Below are positions 25,388-34,183 of a stretch of 64,000 bases of DNA, piece by piece (within the stretch, counting starts at the first letter, position 1; every line of letters starts with the position of its first letter). The stretch comes from Microcystis aeruginosa Ma_SC_T_19800800_S464. GTDB taxonomy: Bacteria; Cyanobacteriota; Cyanobacteriia; Cyanobacteriales; Microcystaceae. The translations under genes were made by a program, and so were the position numbers. The notes under the pieces are model-generated. The model worked only from the letters and a program-made list of their open reading frames with translations. It had not been told where the DNA came from and ran no database searches. Location: positions 1 to 64,000 of the forward strand of contig SFBL01000004.1 in assembly GCA_007095785.1 (NCBI GenBank), written 5' to 3'.

Positions 25388-27589
25388 ATGAACGCTTCTC
25401 CCGCTTATGTTTGCTGTCAAGTGTTATCATCTACTCACCTCGAACAAATTCGTTCTTGGTGGGGACAGTTGGCAATACAGGTGACAGGGCCGAGGATTAG
25501 TTTAAGTGAAAGAGATATTCCCCCACAGACAGGGGAAATCTATCAACTCTTGCTTTCCACTGACCTACAAGCTTTATTGTTAGCCAGTCCCCAAGCACAT
25601 AACTTTGATTACGAAGTCCGCATTAGTTTTGAAGCGAACACGATTAAAAATTTTCTGCAAGGACTGGCCGTCAAGTCTCTCCACCACACGAAAATTGAGC
25701 AGGGTTATCAAATTTTAAATCTGCCTCTATCCATTAATGTCAGCAGTTTTCAAAATAAAATTTTAGTCAAAATTCTCTCGATAATTTCTGCTCCTTCTGC
25801 TGAGGGGGGTTGTCCCCGCATCTTCTCCGTTTGTCAACCAGTAGAAGCTGCCCTATCCCAACAAATCCAACAGGAAAGATTATTAAACCAAGTCATCACC
25901 CAAATGCGTCAGAGTCTGGAGTTACCAGTGATTCTGGAAACCGTGGTCAGGGAAGCGCGGGAGTTTCTGCAATTGGACCGATTGTTAATTTATCAATTTT
26001 TCCCCGGTACCGGTGAGGGAAAGGGGAAAATAACTTCCGAGTCGCGCATTTCTGACCAGATAAATTCGGTGTTAAATTTAACCCCTGAAGACGATTGTTT
26101 TTCCTATATTCCCCAATACAAGGAAAAATATCGTCAAGGATTAATTATGGCCGTGGATGATGTGGATGTTAATTATTCTTCTTCCTTCTGTTTGTCCGAA
26201 TTTTTGCGACAACACCAAGTGCGATCAAAATTAATCGCCCCGATTGTGGTACAAGAAGAATTGTGGGGTTTATTAATTGCCCATCAATGTGGAGAAAAAC
26301 GCCAATGGTTGCCGCAAGAAAAGAAATTTTTAGGTCAGATTGGTGAACATCTCGCCATCGCTATCTATCAAGCGCAATTATATTCTCAAGTACAGGAACA
26401 AAAAGATATTTTTGAACGCCGGGTAATAGAAAGAACCCAAGAATTACAAGATACTTTAATGGCCGCAGAAGCCGCTAACCTCTGCAAAAGTGAATTTTTA
26501 AATAATATGAGTCATGAGTTATTGACTCCCTTAACTTGTATTATCGGTTTGTCCAGTACCCTGCAAAAATGCTCGGCAGCTAATAATTTTTTACCTCCCG
26601 ACAAACAAAAACACTATCTACAAGTGATTCAGGATAACGGCAATAAACTATTAGAATTAATTAATGACTTGCTTAATTTCTCGCAAATTTCGGCAGGAAA
26701 AGCCGTTTTAGATATTAAACAATTTTCGCTAAAATATCTCTGTAATCATGTTTTAGAAATTATTAAAATGGAGGCAGAAACTAAAGAAATTAATCTGATT
26801 TTAGAAATGAAAATCACCGAAAAAGATCATTATTTTTATGCCGATTATGATCGAGTTCAGCAGATACTTTTATACTTGTTAAAAAATGCCCTGAAATTTA
26901 CCCCTGAACAGGGTGCTGTCACGCTGAGACTGTGGAAAGAAGGCAGTCAGGTCATTTTTCAGGTAGAAGACACGGGCATTGGCATTCCTGCTCAAAAAAT
27001 ACCGCTTCTGTTTGAAAAATTTACCCAGTTGGATGGCTCTCGTAAACGTCGTTATGGTGGTATGGGATTAGGATTGGCTTTAACTAAACAATTAGTGGAA
27101 CTCCATCGTGGCACGATCGAGGTAGAATCTTGCTTAGATAAAGGTTCCATCTTTACCGTCCGTTTACCTCAACAAAAGCCCCCCAAATCTCACCCCCAAC
27201 CCTCGGATAATAATCCCCATTTTAATCACCACCATCCCACTGTAGTTTTAATCGAAAGTGACGAAGAAATTGCCAATCTTATTTGTGAGTTATTGATGGT
27301 GGCACATTATCAAGTTATTTGGTTAATCGATAGTGTCTCCGCTATCAAAAAAATTGAGATCGTGCAGCCAAGTATTATAATTGTCGATCGGAAAATGCCC
27401 GATATATATCATCTCTGTCATCTCTTAAAAAAATCTAGCCAAACTCAAGCCAGTAAAGTGCTAATCTTGAATGATACCCCTGAAATCAGCGTTAATTTTC
27501 TTGGTCGTTATGGCATTGATGACTATCTGCTCAAACCGATTCAACCCTCCCTATTGTTGGAAAAAATCCGCTATCTAACCGCTTTATAA
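25388..27589 (+). CDS. Hybrid sensor histidine kinase (GAF-HisKA-HATPase-REC)
   Basis: 733 residues, soluble. An uncharacterised N-terminal region (1-150) precedes a phytochrome-type GAF domain (about 180-330, with LIAPIVVQEELWGLLIAHQC) and a coiled linker. HisKA has the phosphorylated H376 in MSHELLTPLT, the HATPase has N500 in LLKNALKFT and G1 box DTGIGIP (528-534), and the C-terminal receiver has D667 in IIVDRKMPD and K717 in LLKPI. All phosphotransfer residues are present. The GAF domain lacks an obvious canonical bilin Cys in the usual place, so a photoreceptor role is not claimed. The input signal and partner regulator are unknown. It is convergent with psaL-psaI. Confidence 0.9.
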   Translation: MNASPAYVCCQVLSSTHLEQIRSWWGQLAIQVTGPRISLSERDIPPQTGEIYQLLLSTDLQALLLASPQAHNFDYEVRISFEANTIKNFLQGLAVKSLHHTKIEQGYQILNLPLSINVSSFQNKILVKILSIISAPSAEGGCPRIFSVCQPVEAALSQQIQQERLLNQVITQMRQSLELPVILETVVREAREFLQLDRLLIYQFFPGTGEGKGKITSESRISDQINSVLNLTPEDDCFSYIPQYKEKYRQGLIMAVDDVDVNYSSSFCLSEFLRQHQVRSKLIAPIVVQEELWGLLIAHQCGEKRQWLPQEKKFLGQIGEHLAIAIYQAQLYSQVQEQKDIFERRVIERTQELQDTLMAAEAANLCKSEFLNNMSHELLTPLTCIIGLSSTLQKCSAANNFLPPDKQKHYLQVIQDNGNKLLELINDLLNFSQISAGKAVLDIKQFSLKYLCNHVLEIIKMEAETKEINLILEMKITEKDHYFYADYDRVQQILLYLLKNALKFTPEQGAVTLRLWKEGSQVIFQVEDTGIGIPAQKIPLLFEKFTQLDGSRKRRYGGMGLGLALTKQLVELHRGTIEVESCLDKGSIFTVRLPQQKPPKSHPQPSDNNPHFNHHHPTVVLIESDEEIANLICELLMVAHYQVIWLIDSVSAIKKIEIVQPSIIIVDRKMPDIYHLCHLLKKSSQTQASKVLILNDTPEISVNFLGRYGIDDYLLKPIQPSLLLEKIRYLTAL

Positions 27590-27592
27590 GTG

Positions 27593-27700
27593 GGGTTTGC
27601 AGCAAAAAGTTTTTCGGTGGGTGTAGGGTGTGGCCCCACCTGCCCCCCCGACATCGGGGGGGCAGGTGGGGTGTGGGGTGTGGGGTGTGGGGTTTTACCC
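27593..27700. repeat. Partial MITE family 2 end with G/C-rich repeats
   Basis: GGGTTTGCAGCAAAAAGTTT, the family 2 left end, is followed by GTGTAGGGTGTGG units and a CCCCCCGACATCGGGGGG inverted repeat. The other end is missing. It abuts the 3' end of the histidine kinase gene. Confidence 0.55.
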
Positions 27701-27708
27701 AGAAAATA

Positions 27709-27749
27709 GGACTTGAAAACTAACTATTAAATAGCTAATTTTCAAGTCC
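27709..27749 (-). terminator. Inverted repeat downstream of psaI
   Basis: GGACTTGAAAA (27709-27719) pairs with TTTTCAAGTCC (27739-27749), an 11-bp perfect stem. It lies between the convergent psaI and histidine kinase genes, 26 bp after the psaI stop, and can serve as terminator for psaL-psaI and possibly for both directions. Confidence 0.6.
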
Positions 27750-27774
27750 TTAATTGCAGGAATCCTAGGCTAAA

Positions 27775-27891
27775 TTAGGATTCACTTTCGATATAGATAA
27801 ATAACAAACCCATCACTACGGCTGGCATTAACCAACAGACGATCGGGATTAAAATCCAAGGCAGATAAGAAGCTGCGTAGTCACCAGTCAT
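27775..27891 (-). CDS. psaI: Photosystem I reaction centre subunit VIII
   Basis: 38 residues beginning [20 protein letters not shown] with one transmembrane helix, ending FIYIESES. This is PsaI, a small PSI subunit that supports binding of PsaL and trimer formation. It lies downstream of psaL on the same strand with a 58-bp gap, the standard cyanobacterial psaL-psaI order. A hairpin follows. Confidence 0.95.
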   Translation of the reverse strand: MTGDYAASYLPWILIPIVCWLMPAVVMGLLFIYIESES

Positions 27892-27949
27892 GTCAAATGC
27901 TCCTAGTAAAAAAATAAGGAAATGATAATCAGGTAGAAAAAGGGGTTAA

Positions 27950-28432
27950 TTATTGATTAAAAACCCCGCGCATGATGCCATCAACGACACCAAGATTTTC
28001 TAGGAGGAAATAGGCCACAAAAGCGCCACCCATACCACCAATAAAGAAACCGGCGGCGAATTGACTCCAACCCTCGGAGGATTGCAGAGGATCACCACTA
28101 GCGGCCTTACCTTGGAAGGAGACAAGACCATAACTAGCTAAACAACCCGTAGCCAAAAGAACCATGGCTAAAGCGGGGATTAAGCCGCCGAGATTAGCAT
28201 ATTCCGAGTCTCTCAAGGGGCCCAGGACAACCCAGGGACCACCGAGGAAATAACCGTGGGCCATACCCACTTCTAGACCGCGCAGAATCGGAGCTAGACC
28301 GGGACGATAGGCAGGTAAGTTACCAATAAAAGCCTTGGTAAAACCAGAAGCGGAAATGGGGGTAGCTAGATGACCAATGAACGGATCATCATTGTAGGGT
28401 GTCACCACCTGTTTGTATCCAGTTTCAGCCAT
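27950..28432 (-). CDS. psaL: Photosystem I reaction centre subunit XI
   Basis: 160 residues from ATG 28432 (MAETGYKQVVTPYNDDPFIG), chosen because AGGAGA lies 12-17 nt upstream; an upstream extension of 15 codons has no support. PsaL holds the PSI trimer together through its helices and C-terminus and binds chlorophylls. Visible features are the N-terminal HLATPIS segment, the ILRGLEVGMAHGYFLGGPWV region and two long transmembrane helices. It is followed by psaI in one transcript. The upstream gap is full of simple repeats, so the promoter is close to the gene. Confidence 0.96.
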   Translation of the reverse strand: MAETGYKQVVTPYNDDPFIGHLATPISASGFTKAFIGNLPAYRPGLAPILRGLEVGMAHGYFLGGPWVVLGPLRDSEYANLGGLIPALAMVLLATGCLASYGLVSFQGKAASGDPLQSSEGWSQFAAGFFIGGMGGAFVAYFLLENLGVVDGIMRGVFNQ

Positions 28433-28592
28433 TGTGTTTGAGTTCTCCTTTTTCCGATCAACAGGAAAATTGATCATAAAACTTTAAGATTACACTTTAG
28501 GCCTAAGAATTACTTCAAGCAACCCCATCGATCGAGTTTTCAAGGGTTGACGGCTGAAACTCTCACAATTCGTTACATTTCTCTCAGGAGAA

Positions 28593-28647
28593 GGGGGTTG
28601 GGGGATGGGGGATGGGGGATGGGGGATGGGGGATGGGGGTTGGGGGG
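28593..28647. repeat. Tandem repeat, 7-bp unit (ATGGGGG)
   Basis: Seven or so units of GGGGGAT/GGGGGTT in the psaL-uspA gap. It is the same unit as at 25242. CAGTAAACAGTAAACAG and GGCAAGAGGCAAGAG runs follow up to about 28770, so the whole 420-bp gap is repeat material apart from the psaL promoter. Confidence 0.75.
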
Positions 28648-28832
28648 AGCTTTTTTCAGTGATCAGTAAACAGTAAACAGTAATCAGTGAACTGAAAACT
28701 CACACCTGATCCCATTTTTCTTTAGGTGTGACATAGATAGTGTACTGGGCAAGAGGCAAGAGGCAAGAGAGTGCATGAGTACCTTTTTTAACTAGCCATC
28801 TCTGCCGCTAGTTTAGAAAATTGCTATCACAT

Positions 28833-28901
28833 CTGCTCACTGATAACTGCTCACTGATAACTGCTCACTGATAACTGCTCACTGATAACTGCTCACTGAT
28901 T
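28833..28901. repeat. Tandem repeat, 14-bp unit, five copies
   Basis: Five copies of CTGCTCACTGATAA run up to and into the stop codon of the universal stress protein gene. The stop triplet lies at the junction with the repeat. Confidence 0.8.
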
Positions 28902-29310
28902 AAGGGATAATCAACACTGGACAGGGGGCAAGGTTAATAACTTTGGTGGTGACGCTTTCGGACACACCTTCGCTGGTTAATCCTAAACCGCGACAACCCA
29001 TAACAATCAGGTCGGCATTAATTTCATCGGCCACATCACAGATGACAAAAGAAGGCATTCCCTCCCTTTCGATCATTTCCGCATTGATGCCGGCCTGAGC
29101 GAAAACCGATCGCGCCGATTGTAACAATCTATCCACCGCTTCGATCGAATTCATCTTATCGTCGGCGGCAATTTCCCCGGTGGGTGTCGTTTCCACCACC
29201 GACAACAGCACCAAACGACTGTCAAAGATTTTGACTAATTCGATCACGCTACTGGTCGCGTCACGACTTTCGCGGCTGTGGTCGATGGGAAATAAAATCG
29301 TCTCAAACAT
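28900..29310 (-). CDS. Universal stress protein (UspA family)
   Basis: 136 residues from ATG 29310, where the protein starts MFETILFPIDHSRESRDATS and GGAGAG lies about 12 nt upstream; a longer frame to 29400 has no family support. The fold is the UspA alpha/beta nucleotide-binding type with the loop GCRGLGLTSEGVSESVTTKVI near the end, a G-2x-G-9x-G-(S/T)-like ATP-binding pattern, and the last strand CPVLIIP. Usp proteins respond to nutrient and oxidative stress; the specific role is unknown. It is divergent from pgk with a 163-bp gap. Its 3' end runs into a tandem repeat. Confidence 0.88.
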   Translation of the reverse strand: MFETILFPIDHSRESRDATSSVIELVKIFDSRLVLLSVVETTPTGEIAADDKMNSIEAVDRLLQSARSVFAQAGINAEMIEREGMPSFVICDVADEINADLIVMGCRGLGLTSEGVSESVTTKVINLAPCPVLIIP

Positions 29311-29473
29311 AATTAGCAAGTCTCTCCAATCAAATTTTTCTGGGCAAATCGGTCTTGGAACTGCAAAACTGATCCCCAAATCTGAAATAATCTTTGTCAA
29401 AGTAATTGCCGCAAGTAGCGATACCCTGATTTAATCTTTATTGTACGGTAAGCAATCTAGGAGGTTATGGGCT

Positions 29474-30682
29474 GTGCCAAAAAAAACAGTAGCGAATTTA
29501 ACAGAGGCTGATTTAGCGGGCAAACGGGTCTTAGTCCGGGTCGATTTTAACGTTCCCATGGACAAGGCCACCGGGGCAATCAGCGATGATACCCGTATTC
29601 GGGCAGCACTGCCAACTATTGAGGATTTAATCAAAAAAGGGGCTAAGGTTATTTTATGCAGCCACATGGGTCGTCCCGACGGTCAAGTTAAAGAAAATTT
29701 GCGTCTGACTCCTGTAGCTAAACGTCTCTCGGAATTATTGGGCCAAGAAGTAATCATGTGTCCCGATTCTATTGGTGAGGGAGTGACGGCAGCGATTAGT
29801 CAAATGTCTAACGGTCAAGTGGCCCTGTTAGAAAATCTGCGTTTCCACGGTGAAGAGGAGGCAAATGACCCCGATTTTGCCAAAAAATTAGCCGCTAATG
29901 CCGATTTATACGTTAATGATGCTTTTGGTACCGCCCACCGCGCCCACGCTTCTACGGAAGGCGTTACCCACTATCTCAGCCCCTCGGTGGCGGGTTATTT
30001 GATTGAAAAAGAGTTAAACTACCTACAAGCAGCTATTGAAACTCCCCAACGTCCCCTAGCGGCGATTATCGGCGGTTCTAAGGTTTCTAGTAAAATTGGC
30101 GTGATCGAAACTTTATTGGAAAAGTGCGATAAACTGCTCATCGGTGGCGGTATGATCTTTACTTTCTACAAGGCCCGCGGTTTAAGTGTTGGTAAGTCTT
30201 TGGTGGAAGAGGACAAACTGGAATTAGCCAAATCCCTGGAAGCGAAAGCTAAAGAAAAAGGAGTGGAATTCCTCCTTCCTACCGATGTGGTGTTAGCGGA
30301 TCAATTCGATAAAGATGCCAATTCCCAAATCGTCAAGGTCGAAAATATTCCCGATGGTTGGATGGGATTGGATATCGGACCTGAATCAGTTAAAGTTTTC
30401 CAAAAAGCTTTATCTAACTGTAAATCTGTCCTCTGGAATGGCCCCATGGGGGTGTTCGAGTTCGATAAATTTGCGGCGGGTACAGATGCGATCGCTCACA
30501 CTTTAGCCGATTTAACCGCTACTGGTACAACTACTATTATCGGTGGTGGTGACTCGGTAGCGGCGGTGGAAAAAGTGGGAGTGGCGGAAAAAATGAGCCA
30601 TATTTCCACCGGTGGTGGCGCTAGTTTGGAATTACTCGAAGGGAAGGTTTTACCCGGTATTGCCGCCCTCGATGAAGCCTAA
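29474..30682 (+). CDS. pgk: Phosphoglycerate kinase
   Basis: 402 residues from GTG 29474. AGGAGG at 29459-29464 and the family start [20 protein letters not shown] support this start over an earlier one. It interconverts 1,3-bisphosphoglycerate and 3-phosphoglycerate with ADP/ATP, working in glycolysis and, in reverse, in the Calvin cycle. Substrate motifs RVDFNVP and HMGRPDG are seen, as are the nucleotide motifs [19 protein letters not shown] and [11 protein letters not shown]. An intrinsic terminator follows at 30710-30737, so it is monocistronic. Cyanobacteria usually have a single pgk. Confidence 0.97.
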   Translation: MPKKTVANLTEADLAGKRVLVRVDFNVPMDKATGAISDDTRIRAALPTIEDLIKKGAKVILCSHMGRPDGQVKENLRLTPVAKRLSELLGQEVIMCPDSIGEGVTAAISQMSNGQVALLENLRFHGEEEANDPDFAKKLAANADLYVNDAFGTAHRAHASTEGVTHYLSPSVAGYLIEKELNYLQAAIETPQRPLAAIIGGSKVSSKIGVIETLLEKCDKLLIGGGMIFTFYKARGLSVGKSLVEEDKLELAKSLEAKAKEKGVEFLLPTDVVLADQFDKDANSQIVKVENIPDGWMGLDIGPESVKVFQKALSNCKSVLWNGPMGVFEFDKFAAGTDAIAHTLADLTATGTTTIIGGGDSVAAVEKVGVAEKMSHISTGGGASLELLEGKVLPGIAALDEA

Positions 30683-30709
30683 TTATCGCTAATATCTCAA
30701 GTTTAAACA

Positions 30710-30737
30710 AGGTGGGTCCTGGCCTGCCTTTTTTTTA
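30710..30737 (+). terminator. Intrinsic terminator of pgk
   Basis: AGGTGGG pairs with CCTGCCT (two G.T pairs) around TCCTGG and is followed by eight Ts. It lies 27 bp after the pgk stop. Confidence 0.75.
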
Positions 30738-30846
30738 TGAATTAGGGAGTGGGTTTTTAAAGTTGGATTGGGAGTTAATCATACCAGGACTTTTGCGGCA
30801 AAAATAGTTGAGCCACTAGGATACTTCATTGACAAGGTAGGCAATT

Positions 30847-31002
30847 ATGACGACCTCTAGGATTTTAGAAGAGGCTTTCCTTGAAACGATGGAAGCCCTG
30901 GCGTGCTTTCACGATGCCATGAATAAAGCGCATCAAATCTATGCCCGCAATCTTCAAGAGCGAGGAGAAAGACGGGCTATTGGCCAAGCCGATTTAAATT
31001 GA
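30847..31002 (+). CDS. Small hypothetical protein
   Basis: 51 residues starting MTTSRILEEAFLETMEALAC, then FHDAMNKAHQIYARNLQERG. It is helical and charged, with no membrane part. It stands alone between the pgk terminator and the convergent 687-residue gene. TTGACA at about 30830 and AGG before the ATG give weak support for expression. The pattern of polar and apolar residues suggests a real amphipathic helix bundle, but I do not recognise a family. Confidence 0.5.
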   Translation: MTTSRILEEAFLETMEALACFHDAMNKAHQIYARNLQERGERRAIGQADLN

Positions 31003-31026
31003 CCGAAAAGAGTGGCGATTGTCATA

Positions 31027-33090
31027 TTAAATCAACTCGTAATATCCATTTATTTTTAGTTTAATATCAGAAGCCGTACTCGGAAGAATTTTACCTAAGT
31101 CAATCTCTAAAAATTCTCCTTGATGAAGTTCAAAATATTCATGATCAATTTTTTCCAGTTTGTCTGCTGTGTAAAAAACCTCTTTTAATTCATTTGTTTG
31201 TGAATCCTTGTAGATTAGAGATAGAGAATCGAGGTATGTGATTTCTGGATCACGTTCTTGTATTTTGAATTTAATCGGCTTATTCCCTAATTGGTATAAT
31301 TTTGTTTGTTGTAAATTTGCTGAGTCTAGACCCGACAAAACCGTTCCCAACTCCTTCCATATTTGTTTTTCCGAATCAAAAACTAAGAGGTAAGGACAAC
31401 TACCATAAGCAAAGTACGCAGACAAAGAAAATTGGGGTTCATTTAATGGCGGATCAATTTTAATTTTTTTGCCATTGACAGTCAGAGAGTTGATGTTGAG
31501 AACAGAGCCAACAGCTAACCTTTTAGGAATACCATTTATTAAAGACTTTATGTCTTTAGTAGATGTGATAAACTCATTGGGTAATTCAACGGTTGATGTT
31601 ATTTGATCCAGACGAGGTTCATTGTCAAAAGACTTTAAGTCAGGTCTAGAAATATATAAAGGTTGATCACTGATTTTTGACAACCCATTAGAATCAAAGT
31701 TAGAATAACCCAGATAATCTGCTAATTTGATTGCTCTATTATCAAATCCAAATTCAGTAAGAATAAAAAGATGCTGGTTGGGCGGTATGCGTATTTTTAA
31801 CTCAAATTGTTCAGTTGGAATTTTCTCAAAAAGCTTATCTCTTTGATCAATTTCGGTCAAAGTATAAGAATCTTTTGATATTATTTGACGTTCCATAGAT
31901 TCTAAATTAACAGATGAATTACTAGGATTCCAAATATCCAAAAACCTTACATAAGGAGACGCAGCTTGACGATTAACTGTTGTCTCTCTATTACATCCCG
32001 CTAAAAACCAAATTGATATATCTCCTCCCCGAGGTTCTAATAACTTCGCCAACTGAGATTGAAACGATCGAGCTACAAAGTTATAAGTATAAGCAACTAA
32101 TCCTCTTTGACTAGGATTGTGAGAAATAATATTATTAATCCACCCAATAGTAATTTGCTTATAATCAGGATTACCGTCATAAGTTAATAATGATGAAAGT
32201 TTAGGAAATTGAAATATTTCACCAAGTGTTGGTTCTTGAGTGTAATATGAACTAGCTTCACTTTTCAAAAAAGAAGTATATTTTGCATCATCAAGTGATG
32301 TTTGAAGAGAGGCAAGTTTAGGAGCATAGGTAAAGAATGTACCCTCTCCGTCACGAACTAAATTTTTGTCATTATACTTATTACTTGTTTGATTAAAAGT
32401 TTTATTTTCAGAAATCTTTTTTGTTAATTTTTGCTTTTTGCCAATCAATTCTCCACGTTCTATCTCTTCACTTGCTACTGTTGTTTTGTTATTTTCATTG
32501 TATGTATATTCATATCTTGAGGGAGATAAATATTTAGATACCAAGTCTTGATTTCCACTTTCATCTCTAAATTTCTGTATGTTTTCATAAACAGGATTTT
32601 TGGTCTGAATAATCGGAGAGTTACTTAAACCCAAAATATCATTAAATTCTTCGGGAAATTTACTTGATAAAAATGCTAAAACAGGGTACTCATTATTCCC
32701 TGTAAAATGTTTATAATCTACCAAGTCAGATTGATATTTTCCTTTAAATATTCCAGGTTCTAACCCTGAGTTTGTTCTTTCATAAGAGTAGTCGGGTTCG
32801 CTTGGAGGAAGGTTATGATAGAACAGAAAGTAAATCACAATGAAAATAGCAAACGCACCTGTACCTTTGGCAATACCTCTCTTAAAAGGAAGCCTTGCTT
32901 TTACTTCAAGTGTCCCTATGAATAAATATCCAGATACAGCAGCAGCAAAAGCGGCTAAAAATCGAATAATCGCAAAGGTGGATGTATTTAATTTTTGAGG
33001 ATTAAAAATAATAAAAACGAAAGTAATTAATACCCCAGTCGCCAAAATTATTGCGACTACTCGTTCCCAAGTCTGATTTGAGTTATTCAT
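31027..33090 (-). CDS. Large hypothetical membrane-anchored protein
   Basis: 687 residues. Three N-terminal transmembrane helices (about 11-29, 39-59 and 77-93) are followed by a roughly 590-residue soluble part with no motif I recognise. The C-terminal third has beta-rich segments (DSLSLIYKDSQTNELKEVFY, QGEFLEIDLGKILPSTASDI) like domains of surface or vacuole-type proteins. A central segment has ISIWFLAGCNRETTVNRQA. The composition is Asn/Ser/Lys-rich and AT-rich compared with the neighbouring housekeeping genes, suggesting recent acquisition. It is followed on the same strand by nothing obvious and preceded by a Uma2 gene. The function is unknown. Confidence 0.75.
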   Translation of the reverse strand: MNNSNQTWERVVAIILATGVLITFVFIIFNPQKLNTSTFAIIRFLAAFAAAVSGYLFIGTLEVKARLPFKRGIAKGTGAFAIFIVIYFLFYHNLPPSEPDYSYERTNSGLEPGIFKGKYQSDLVDYKHFTGNNEYPVLAFLSSKFPEEFNDILGLSNSPIIQTKNPVYENIQKFRDESGNQDLVSKYLSPSRYEYTYNENNKTTVASEEIERGELIGKKQKLTKKISENKTFNQTSNKYNDKNLVRDGEGTFFTYAPKLASLQTSLDDAKYTSFLKSEASSYYTQEPTLGEIFQFPKLSSLLTYDGNPDYKQITIGWINNIISHNPSQRGLVAYTYNFVARSFQSQLAKLLEPRGGDISIWFLAGCNRETTVNRQAASPYVRFLDIWNPSNSSVNLESMERQIISKDSYTLTEIDQRDKLFEKIPTEQFELKIRIPPNQHLFILTEFGFDNRAIKLADYLGYSNFDSNGLSKISDQPLYISRPDLKSFDNEPRLDQITSTVELPNEFITSTKDIKSLINGIPKRLAVGSVLNINSLTVNGKKIKIDPPLNEPQFSLSAYFAYGSCPYLLVFDSEKQIWKELGTVLSGLDSANLQQTKLYQLGNKPIKFKIQERDPEITYLDSLSLIYKDSQTNELKEVFYTADKLEKIDHEYFELHQGEFLEIDLGKILPSTASDIKLKINGYYELI

Positions 33091-33321
33091 AGATTAATTC
33101 CATGGTTAGCTGATGTTGATAGAGCGAGTTTATTTAAACAAGCATAAACATCGAATAGTTCTGGCTCTGTTGAATCTCAAGTGAAACAAATTGGTTTTCG
33201 TCTCAAAATTACTGACGCGAGTTGGAATTATGCAATGTACCGCAAGTCTTTCGTCATCGCTGTGCCTATCTGAATGGTTCTCCTTTTTAACTTTCTTATT
33301 TACCTCATTAAGCATTTATGC

Positions 33322-33924
33322 TTAATCCAGAGGTGAGATACTCCCTACTTCAATCGCGGTAAAATTGACACGCTGATATAAATCTGTCAGGGATATTTGA
33401 AAATCTAGAGAAAACAAAGTTAAAATCGCTTCTTGATCGTGATAATCCCGGAATGCCCAATGATCGCCTCTTTTATGAAACTGTTCTATATAATAACCAT
33501 ATTGATCGATTAAAATATATTCTTCAAAACTATCAAGAGAGCGGTAAAATTTAAACTTATCACCCCGATTATAGTCTTGAGTAGATTTTGATAAAACCTC
33601 GATAATCACCTGTGGATTGGTAATCGTATCGGTGCGTCCTCTTTCAAGAATTGGTTCTCCCTTAACGATCATAAGATCGGGATAGGTGTACACATTATAG
33701 GCGGGTATTGCCAAGCGTAGATCGGTGATAAATATATCATAGGCTTGATTCTGGATAGTTAAGGGAAATCTTCTGTAAAAATTTCCCGCAATGCGATTAT
33801 GGTTAGGAGTTCCCCCGGTCATAATAATAATTTCTCCATCTCGATACTCGTGTCTGTCGGTGGCAGTTTCCTCTAGTTGAAAGTATTCTGCGACTGTGTA
33901 GCGTTTCTCAGTGGTTGCGACCAT
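33322..33924 (-). CDS. Uma2 family PD-(D/E)XK nuclease-like protein
   Basis: 200 residues. It starts with the typical YTVAEYFQLEETATDRHEYR and contains the core PDLMIVKGEP and VIIEVLSKSTQDYNRGDKF, the Asp and Glu-x-Leu pattern of the Uma2 (DUF820) restriction-endonuclease-like fold. Such genes are present in dozens of copies in many cyanobacteria and have no established substrate. It is monocistronic, divergent from nothing nearby. The 5' end is preceded by an ordinary intergenic region, and a GGGGGCAATATGG start context gives a plausible ribosome-binding site. Confidence 0.88.
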   Translation of the reverse strand: MVATTEKRYTVAEYFQLEETATDRHEYRDGEIIIMTGGTPNHNRIAGNFYRRFPLTIQNQAYDIFITDLRLAIPAYNVYTYPDLMIVKGEPILERGRTDTITNPQVIIEVLSKSTQDYNRGDKFKFYRSLDSFEEYILIDQYGYYIEQFHKRGDHWAFRDYHDQEAILTLFSLDFQISLTDLYQRVNFTAIEVGSISPLD

Positions 33925-34124
33925 ATTGCCCCCTTGAAAGCAAAGCTCTGTTTTGATGATAACCTGTTTTCCGAAAAGGTAAGTAGCTGGTTATAATTAA
34001 ATTAAAAATGGATTTTAGGTTCGATCCCCCCTGCCCCCCTTGATAAGGGGGGTGTCTGATAATTTTTAACGCCTACCTACTTACAATTATCGGTTTTAAT
34101 CAAATGCTGACTGCTGTATAAATA

Positions 34125-34154
34125 TCGAGAGACCTTGTTAACAAGGTCTCTCGA
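34125..34154. terminator. 30-bp perfect palindrome after opcA
   Basis: TCGAGAGACCTTGTT (34125-34139) is followed directly by its exact reverse complement (34140-34154). It lies 30 bp beyond the opcA stop and 200 bp upstream of the Uma2 start. As RNA it forms a long stem with a tight loop and probably ends opcA transcription. No T-run is present on the minus strand, so it could also be a protein-binding site. Confidence 0.5.
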
Positions 34155-34183
34155 AAGTGGGTGGGATTATTGTTGCTAATTTG

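Noticed and set aside
25388-27589. Phytochrome/cyanobacteriochrome photoreceptor
   Set aside because: The GAF domain resembles the phytochrome type, but I do not see the canonical bilin-attachment Cys context, so only a hybrid histidine kinase is claimed.
28833-28901. CRISPR array
   Set aside because: The units are simple tandem repeats of 14 bp without spacers; the same holds for 18090, 25242, 28593 and 35541. No cas genes are present.
33130-33315. 61-codon minus-strand ORF between the 687-residue gene and the Uma2 gene
   Set aside because: No family resemblance, poor start context and a random composition; no support for a gene.
34021-34060. tRNA-like TTCGA next to a C-rich stretch
   Set aside because: No acceptor or anticodon stems can be drawn; it is a C-run/G-run inverted repeat. 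No tRNA gene was found anywhere in the window.
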